A stretch of DNA of 64,000 nt from contig OX104111.1 of NCBI GenBank assembly GCA_944474755.1, forward strand, positions 95,460,805 through 95,524,804. Direction: 5' to 3'. Shown here piece after piece: positions 57,342 through 64,000 of this stretch (position 1 is its first letter; every line of letters starts with the position of its first letter). Origin of the DNA: Limnoperna fortunei. Its lineage: Eukaryota; Mollusca; Bivalvia; Mytilida; Modiolidae. Under the pieces are notes generated by a model. That model saw nothing but the letters and a program-made list of their open reading frames with translations, ran no database searches and was not told the DNA's origin. The translations under genes and the position numbers were made by a program.

Positions 57342-58650
57342 GGACTGACAAGTCTTGATTGTTTCGTCCGCCTTCTGTTATGAAACCGGAAGTAGATACA
57401 TGTGCTGTACTATTTTTTGTTCAAAAGAAAGTAATATCCCATTCTAAAAGGTAAGAATTTTATATAATTTTTTTAATCTAATCATTTGCAATAAATAAAG
57501 GTTATAACAGATTCGCCGGTCGGTAATTTGTTTTGTTTTGTAATGAAACTTGAAATATAAACCTACTTTCGGTTTCACTTCAGTTTACAAGAATTGTTAT
57601 GTATAGGGTAACTACATATAGTTTTGTATGTGATAATGTTAATATATTGATTTACAGAAAAATAACATTTTAAGGAAATTATTTTAAAAAGATGTGTTAG
57701 GGATAGAATGGGGTGAAGTTGGGGGCTCAATTGGTAGTTGGCAACCTACAGATACATTGTACACTTAATGTATCTGCATAGATTTCATAAATAATTAGTA
57801 TTAATACTGTTAATGTTAATCTTCTCAAATTATTAATGGAAAATTATGCCTAGTGATCCTCCCACTTAAAACTATGCATTTACTTTAATTTTAACTAGTT
57901 TTATTTGTGAATAATTGAGTATTATTTATCAATGTTGTAAAATTACAATTATATACTGATCATGAGTGTTAAGTACATGTATTTCATTTTATTTAACAGT
58001 CAAGCCTATAAATTCCATTGAATCAGAGAAGACATTGTGGAAAAAGGAAAAGTATAAGTTTGAACATTTTGATTTAATTGACAAGAAACAAGTTAAATAA
58101 TGGTTACTTTTTGTCTGTATTTTAAATATATTAAAAAAACTGGCTGTCATTTGAAAGAAAAAATTATAGGTCAATTGTCATATGAGCTATTGTTATCAAT
58201 TTGCATCCATCTTCCTTATATTTTATCTTAAGGTCTGAACATACCGGGCTTGTGTAAACACAACATTGTATCAATGCTTACATGTACTTGATGTTCCTCT
58301 TCAAAGTTTCTGAAAGAGTCTGTTAAAACGAGATGCAGTAAAGGCTTCAACATTTTTGTTGTAAAATAAATGAAAAACAAGACAGCACAGTAATCAACCG
58401 AACAAAATCCAATAACAAAACTGCAAAGTTAACTAGAAAACATGATATCACTATTTTGTTCAGGGGTTTGTGTTGTCTATTTGTTTCTTTGCATGTCATG
58501 ATAATTGTTTGTTGTGTTTGTATGTTTTTCCCGATAGACATGAGAATTATCGATATCTATTTAGTTCTATTGGAAAAAAACCATACAAACACAACAAGCA
58601 ATAAACAAATACACAAAGCAAACCCATACCAAATAAAATCCATATGATAT
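57342..58650. other. Region between divergent NADAR genes D and E, 5' side of D
   Basis: This should hold the promoter and 5' UTR of gene D. An in-frame TAA (57380-57378, - strand) precedes the ATG. I could not recognise a core promoter among the AT-rich words, and no other gene is seen. Confidence 0.4.
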
Positions 58651-58654
58651 ACAT

Positions 58655-58712
58655 GTAGCTGAAAATTTGCTGAACATGACATTTAACCCCATTCAAAGAA
58701 CAAAACAAACGC
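58655..58712 (+). mobile_element. Very short SINE tail fragment
   Basis: GTAGCTGAAAATTTGCTGAA, then CATTTAACCCCATTCAAAG and ACAAAACAAACG are an eroded SINE 3' end. Confidence 0.5.
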
Positions 58713-59100
58713 CCATAGAGTTATGCTTGATGATGTGCGGATAATCACCAATGCAAGTTACCTGAGAATGTCTGTCATTAGAGATACCACATAATGATGG
58801 TCTTAAAGTTTATGTATTGATGACCTCAACTTGACTGTTAGAAATGCTAGTTTTATCAGTCTACCTGTGAGCAACAATCCTGGAGCCCCAATCCTCCATC
58901 CAGGAAATCCCTGTTGGAATTTAAGGGCCAGGAATATCATTTAATCTGTAGAAAACATGATTATCAGCAGCTGCAGCAATTAAATTTATGATTGGAAAAT
59001 TGAAGTTATCTCCCAGCTTGTTACTTATCAGGACCAAAGGCATTTTGTAAATTTTGTCATCCCTTGCAATCTGTCATCCATCTATCATCCATTAACCTTT
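58713..59100. other. Intergenic, no recognisable gene
   Basis: No open frame, RNA gene or clear repeat was seen. Confidence 0.4.
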
Positions 59101-60720
59101 TAGCTTACCTGGCCAAAGGCCATTTGAGCTTATGCCATCACTATTTGTCTGTCATCTGTCATCTGTAAATTAAAAAAAAAATCTTCTCCTCTGTAACCTC
59201 TGAACCAATTTGACTTAATTTTGCAAGAATGATATTTGGCATGTTGGCAACAAACGATCCTCATTTTGAATGGATTCAATAAAAAAACACTGCACTAAAA
59301 ATAAAACATATGTAAAAATCACTTAAAATGGCTTATAACTCAAAACTAAAACAGGTAGGAAAAATCTGATGGATTTTAGACTGTTCAGAATCAAATGTTC
59401 TACAAGTAAGGTTGACTTTTTCAGAAAACACTTTTTACAATGAAGGTGTTACATCCCTTAAAAGTCAAAAATCACATTTTTTAATGTGTGCCTTTTAGAA
59501 CAAAAACTATTGCAGTTAGAGAAAAACTGTAGCTTGCTGAAATGTTAAGCCCAAGAATCTCTACAAAAGTCTCCATTGGACCCTATATGTTAGATGATCT
59601 TTTAAAGGAGTTTTGCCCCTTTTAATGCCAAAAATCATGTTTTTTTTGCTTATTGAAATTCTTCTCTTCTGAAACCACTGAACAAATGTGCCTTAAACTT
59701 TGCAAGAATGATATATGGAATATTGGGAACAGATGTTCCACATTTAAGATGGATGCTGATCTAATATAAAACATGGCTGCTGTTACTTAAAATAGAACAT
59801 ATGATAAAAATCACTTAAAATGGCTTATATCCCAAACTTATAACAAATGGGAACAATCTGATGGATCTTAGGCTATAAAGTTGTCAGATGACTGCTTTTA
59901 GGGGTTATGCACCTTTAAAATAAAAAATCACATTTTTGTAATGTGTTTGCATTGAAAACTATTGTAGATTAAATAAAGTTGTTGCTTGTTAAAATGCTCA
60001 GCTCAAGAATCTTTACATTGTACTACAGTTGTCAGGTGACCTCTTTTAGGGCTTTTGCCCCTTTAAAGGTAAAAAATTTTGTTTTTGTTGCTTATTGAAA
60101 TTCAAAAATTTTCTCCTCTAAAACCACTGAACCAATTCGACTTAAACTTTGCAAGGTTGATATATGGCCATTTTGACAACAAAGAATCCTCGTTATGAAT
60201 GGATCCAATAAAAAAAACATGGCTTCTGTTACTAAAAATAGAACATAGGATAAAATAACATAAATTGACTGATATCTCAAAAACTATAACATATAGGGAA
60301 AACCTGATGGATCTTAGACTCTACTGAATCAAAAGTTCTACAAATTTTCCATTAGGAAGAAGTTGTCATGTGACCCCTTTTAGGGTTTATGCCCTTAAAA
60401 GTAAAAAATAATGTTTTTTAATGTACATGTATTTGCCTTTTAAATGAAAACTTTCAGAGAGAGAGAGAAAAGCTGTTGCTTGAAATGTTGAGCTCAAGCT
60501 CTACAAAAGTCTCTTTTGCACCGTAGTTGTCAGATGACCCCTTTTATTGGTTTTGCCCCTTTAAAGGTTTTTTGCTTATTGAATTTAAAAAATCTTCTCA
60601 GAAACCACTGAACCAATTTTACTTAAAATTTGCAAGAATGATATATGGCATGTTGACAACAAACAAGCCTCTTGTTTCTTAAACCACTAGCCAACTTTTT
60701 GCATCTCGGCCACAATAGTC
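59101..60720 (+). mobile_element. Tandem-repeat element, units of about 450 bp
   Basis: It starts TAGCTTACCTGGCCAAAGGC. Units near 59165, 59640, 60085 and 60580 repeat CTTCTCC/T, AACCACTGAACCAATTTGAC, TTAAACTTTGCAAGAATGAT, ATATGGCATGTTGACAACAA, TGGCTTATAACTCAAA and TAGGGGTTATGCACCTTTAA. The left end resembles the GCTCACCTGAC start of the 21.5-kb element. A right inverted end was not found; the array seems truncated near 60680-60720. Confidence 0.75.
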
Positions 60721-61662
60721 CTTATGATACTTAGGTTCACATTTTTTCCAGGTGTTGATCCATTGACAAACATGGCCACTGTTACTAAAAATAGAACATA
60801 GCGTAGGATTGTAGATTATGCTAAAAAAATGGCACAAATTGAAGATTGTAGTCGCCCAGTGACTTTTCTCCTGGCATAACGATGTGGCTATACAGCAGGG
60901 GGTCATGAGGCCGCACAAGGTCTCCGGAAGCTTTGAAAAATAATGCAGATCCTGCATTCTGTACATTTTTTAAAAACAAAGTTTGAGTTTTGGGTGCCGA
61001 TTCGAAATTCAAGATGGCCACTACCTTGGAACATAGATTTACATACTAGTACTAGTAGGTCCAGTCTCCTTAAGTTATGTGAAATGAATAGAAGTATCTT
61101 CTTCCGAGAAGCTTTTATAATTAAAAAAAATTCAAGAAAATTCGTGTCTGTTAAAAAAATTCCTAATTAAGTAAGGCTGTAGAGCCACTGGTTTCAGTTG
61201 TTACGTTTATGATTTGTACATTTTAGTTTATTTATGTGTAAATTTTGTCATTCTTATTTTATAAACTTGTTTGAACATGCAGAGACATCTTATAACTATA
61301 CTAGTATACAATGTTCCTGGAACATATAAAAGAAAGACTGGAGAATTTCGATGTATTTCAAGAAATATAGAAAGAACGACGGCTTATAGTCAAATTCCCG
61401 GTAGAAAAATTACACGAACATAACAAAGAATAAGAAAACCTGGATTTTACCAAATATTTTTGGGGGATACCTATAGTTGTACATAAAAGAAATCTCCAGA
61501 AATAATGGAACATCTGTAGATATATAAATAAAAGGATGTTGACAGAATTTGAGATTTTAATTTTTTCTAATTGTTTTGATTTATTCACCAAAGTTTACTT
61601 CATTTAACTTCTCTGAATTTATTTTCTTGGTAACAGCAATGCTTCTAGTCGAATAAAATACG
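60721..61662. other. 5' side of NADAR gene E, no other gene
   Basis: There is a passage with CAAGATGGCCACTACC near 61010. The immediate upstream of gene E contains an AG (61634-61635, TTGGTAACAG) that could be an acceptor of a 5' UTR intron, and an in-frame TAA at 61654-61656. The small frames here carry no domain. Confidence 0.4.
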
Positions 61663-62287
61663 ATGGCAGAATATCAAAATAATGAGGATAATTGCAGAAA
61701 TGAAAACGCGACTCGTATATACCCACTGCTTACGGAAATTGAGGATGGCGATAAATATTTTCCAACATTTGATATAGAAAAGGAAACTGAACAGAAAACG
61801 ACTGTTGAGAATTTCCAAACAACATCGTCAGAAGAGTTGACAAACGAGGGTAATTCAGTGGACGTGACGGAGATGAAAAATAGCCATACCACAAATACTA
61901 CAAATCAGGAAAGACGGCGAGCCAATAGACTTCAGAGTGGTCCCAACAATGATAAGTACCAAAATGCACAAAGATTTCCCGGAGGTCATAATCAGGTTAA
62001 CTCTGAACGGCAGAAACCGTCACCTGTTGACACTCCTGGAACTGACTTTGCACACCAAACGTCTCAACACAGTAGGAGCTTGCATGAAAATGGGAGCAAT
62101 CGGAATTTAGATGGAAGCGACTCTTCACGGGATTACTTGAAAAGTTCATTTGTACATAAAGAGACCGATGAATTTGTATTTTTCTTTACATGTAAATCAC
62201 CATTTAGTCAGTGGCATCCAGCAAAGTTTGTAATAGATGGAATAGAATTCAACTGTGCTGAACAGTACATGATGTATAACAAAGCAA
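61663..62287 (+). CDS. NADAR-domain protein gene E, first coding exon (partial gene)
   Basis: ATG 61663 is the first in-frame start after TAA 61654-61656. It encodes MAEYQNNEDNCRN, then an Asn/Glu/Thr/Ser-rich, probably disordered stretch to about residue 170. The first 38 residues of NADAR (171-208) follow: FVFFFTCKSPFSQWHPAKF, VIDGIEFNCAEQYMMYNKA, with the Glu of the NCAEQ motif near residue 200. The exon ends in phase 1 at GCAA|GTAGGT, the same place and phase as in gene D and the decayed copies. The two remaining NADAR exons are not found in 62288-64000 and should lie beyond the window. No breaks are seen. It diverges from gene D, whose start is 4.3 kb to the left. A shared regulatory region is possible but not shown. 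Confidence 0.85.
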
Positions 62288-63235
62288 GTAGGTAGCTGCA
62301 GATTTAGTGGTTGTAGGTATCATTATAACCCTGCTCCTCAATTGGGAGAGGTGGTATGCTGTTTTCGGTTTTATTTAGTTAGATGTGTGTGTGTATATAT
62401 TGTTGTGTTGCATTTTTCTCGGCAATATTTAAGTCAATTTTCAGCTGTCCATAACCATTGTCCGAAACAATTTTTCGTCACATTTTTCTCACCAGTGATA
62501 TATGATGCATCCTAAAAATTTGTCAGTAGCTTTGTACGATCATGCCATATTGTAGGACTTATTTTTAGACCTATCTGACGCCTATTTCCTGTATACCGAC
62601 TTAATTTTTCGTCAAATGTTCTAAGCAATTATAAATGATACAATTCTGAACGTTTGTCAGTAGCTATGTTATATTTTTTGAGACCTCTCAGACTCTTTCC
62701 TGTTTGTATTAAAGTTATAGAGTGGGTATAATCCGGGAGCATTATAATTAGCTCGAAGTAATACTGGTTTTTTTCTGCTACTGTACATGCTAATTTAATT
62801 TCTTACCTTTTAAGTGTAATGTGGTATATTTTTTGCGAACTACATGTAAATTGAAGTAATACGTGTACTTTTGCTCTGTGCTAAAAGTTTCAAGATTCAA
62901 TATATCATGATCAGTACGTAATAGGTATATACATGGTAAAACTTTTGGATGAGGATGTCATGTATTTTTTTAAAAATTGAGATGAGTTAAAATGGTGAAT
63001 TTATTATGCATTCCAAGTTATACAAAAACAAAATTGTTTAAAACAGATACCTATATACATGTATACTTTTAACGAAGTTCATACATTCAATGATTTATAC
63101 TAAATGGTCAAATCATATTGTTTTGTACATTTCAAAACTTTTACGCTCTGCTAGTTCCTTTGATCGATATTATGTTTATCTAGACCGATCATTGATGTTG
63201 ACAACAAGGTTTTATTGTACCTAGTTTGATCACTT
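62288..63235 (+). other. Intron of gene E, nothing recognised
   Basis: It contains a short GT run (62383-62393) and two similar passages with TTTTCGTCACATTTTTCTC / TTTTCGTCAAATGTTCTAAG. No exon 2 counterpart (LFxD...QLGRKV) was found. Confidence 0.5.
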
Positions 63236-63239
63236 CAGA

Positions 63240-63490
63240 AATTTTTTGTTTGTAGATTAGTCTGAATAGGGTTTAACGCTATTCTCAGTAATTTGTCAGC
63301 TATATCTTGTTTCCAGTCTTTATTGGGGGTATGAAGACCAAGTATCCGGAGAAAACCCCTGTCAAGCAAGTTTGGAGTCGAACACACCCTGTCCACAGTG
63401 AGACTCGAATCCGAAACCTCAGTGTTGATAGGCCATGTGATCAATAGTAGGTGACTAACTACCTTAACCATGCGGCAAACGAGGACTTGA
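63240..63490 (-). mobile_element. tRNA-derived SINE, full length, reverse
   Basis: The tail GAATAGGGTTTAACGCTATT is followed by GTATCCGGAGAAAACCCC, then the tRNA-like head: the box-B complement GACTCGAATCC near 63402 and the box-A complement TACCTTAACCATGCGGCA near 63460. The - strand frame 63235-63507 is a by-product. Confidence 0.85.
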
Positions 63491-63544
63491 ATTTCGATTA
63501 CCGTCACTGACTATGACTGACTTTGATTGTTATGGGAAACCATA

Positions 63545-63850
63545 ACATCTCTTCAATATGATCGGATATTTTTGCCGAGTTATAAATAGTCGATTACTGG
63601 ATTGTGAGTGTGAATGTGAGTAACTCGACGTAGTCACTTCTTACTCGTCCAAAGCACCTAAGTGTCCCTATTGGTTTTAATTGGTTCAGGTTACTCACTC
63701 TCTGTTTTGTGTTCTTGATTATGCCTCGCGTTGTATATGTTTGTCTTAATCTAGATTTGTAACCGCTGCTTTACTTTTTGGCCTGGTTGTTTGGATGGTT
63801 TCCTTGCTAATTTTCTTCATGTGAATGACAACTTTATATGCCGTTGAAGT
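63545..63850. repeat. Dispersed repeat, second copy of the one at 38.28 kb
   Basis: It shares CTTACTCGTCC...CACCT, ATTGGTT(C)GGTTACT and GATTTGTAACC segments with 38280-38600. It probably has further copies outside the window. Confidence 0.7.
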
Positions 63851-63894
63851 AAATTGCCGGTGTAATTTACATTTACAACAAAATATTGGGTATC

Positions 63895-64000
63895 AGGTCA
63901 CTTTGATTAGAAGAGAAGGCTTATCTCAGCAGCTACAAAAGACTAAATTCTCCACCCATACCCAAAACACCATACTTTTCGGGTGGCAGTCTAAATTGTG
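63895..64000 (+). repeat. Dispersed repeat family 2, cut by the window edge
   Basis: AGCAGCTACAAAAGACTAAA, TTCTCCACCCATACCCAAAA and TTTTCGGGTGGCAGTC match 14690-14760. Confidence 0.8.

Overview
This window looks like AT-rich, intron-containing, repeat-laden genomic DNA of a metazoan, most probably a bivalve mollusc. The evidence is tRNA-headed SINEs ending in the mollusc-like tail 'GAAAGTGGCGTTAAACA', a second dispersed family ending 'GACATCCAATCAATCAAT', decayed APE-type LINEs, non-autonomous elements with internal tandem repeats, and a lack of prokaryote-style dense coding. The species cannot be named from the sequence alone.

The real gene content is a cluster of NADAR-domain genes (the YbiA-like superfamily acting on ADP-ribose glycosidic bonds). 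Bases 1-26,600 hold three decayed tandem copies on the + strand (A about 368-4490, B about 11158-14175, C about 19014-24650). Each copy is followed by one or two further relics of the last NADAR exon (A' 5640, B' 15520, B'' 16640, C' 25430). The copies carry the same old SINE and the same second-family repeat at matching places, so they arose by segmental duplication after those insertions. All three have frameshifts, stops or deletions.

Bases 28,503-57,341 hold an apparently intact NADAR gene on the - strand (D). I assemble it from four phase-compatible exons: 57341-57308, 45438-44641, 29559-29408 and 28718-28503. Together they give 1200 nt, or 399 residues: a long charged, low-complexity N-terminus and a complete C-terminal NADAR domain. 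Its introns of about 12 and 15 kb hold two decayed LINEs (30.5-33.3 kb and 36.2-39.3 kb), a decayed transposase-like element (39.8-43.6 kb) with an iterated GTTACGGAGGAATC motif, tandem-repeat cassettes (45.7-46.7 and 46.9-48.3 kb), a cluster of long hairpin elements (48.9-52.2 kb) and a doubled MITE (53.2-54.1 kb).

Bases 61,663-62,287 are the first coding exon of another intact-looking NADAR gene on the + strand (E), which continues beyond the window. The two intact genes have their 5' ends about 4.3 kb apart and diverge from each other; the space between them is partly filled by a further tandem-repeat cassette (59.1-60.7 kb). The right edge holds a full SINE and other dispersed repeats.

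Exon calls rest on conserved protein motifs, GT/AG signals and phase arithmetic read by eye. Expression, exact repeat boundaries and family names for the mobile elements cannot be established from this window.
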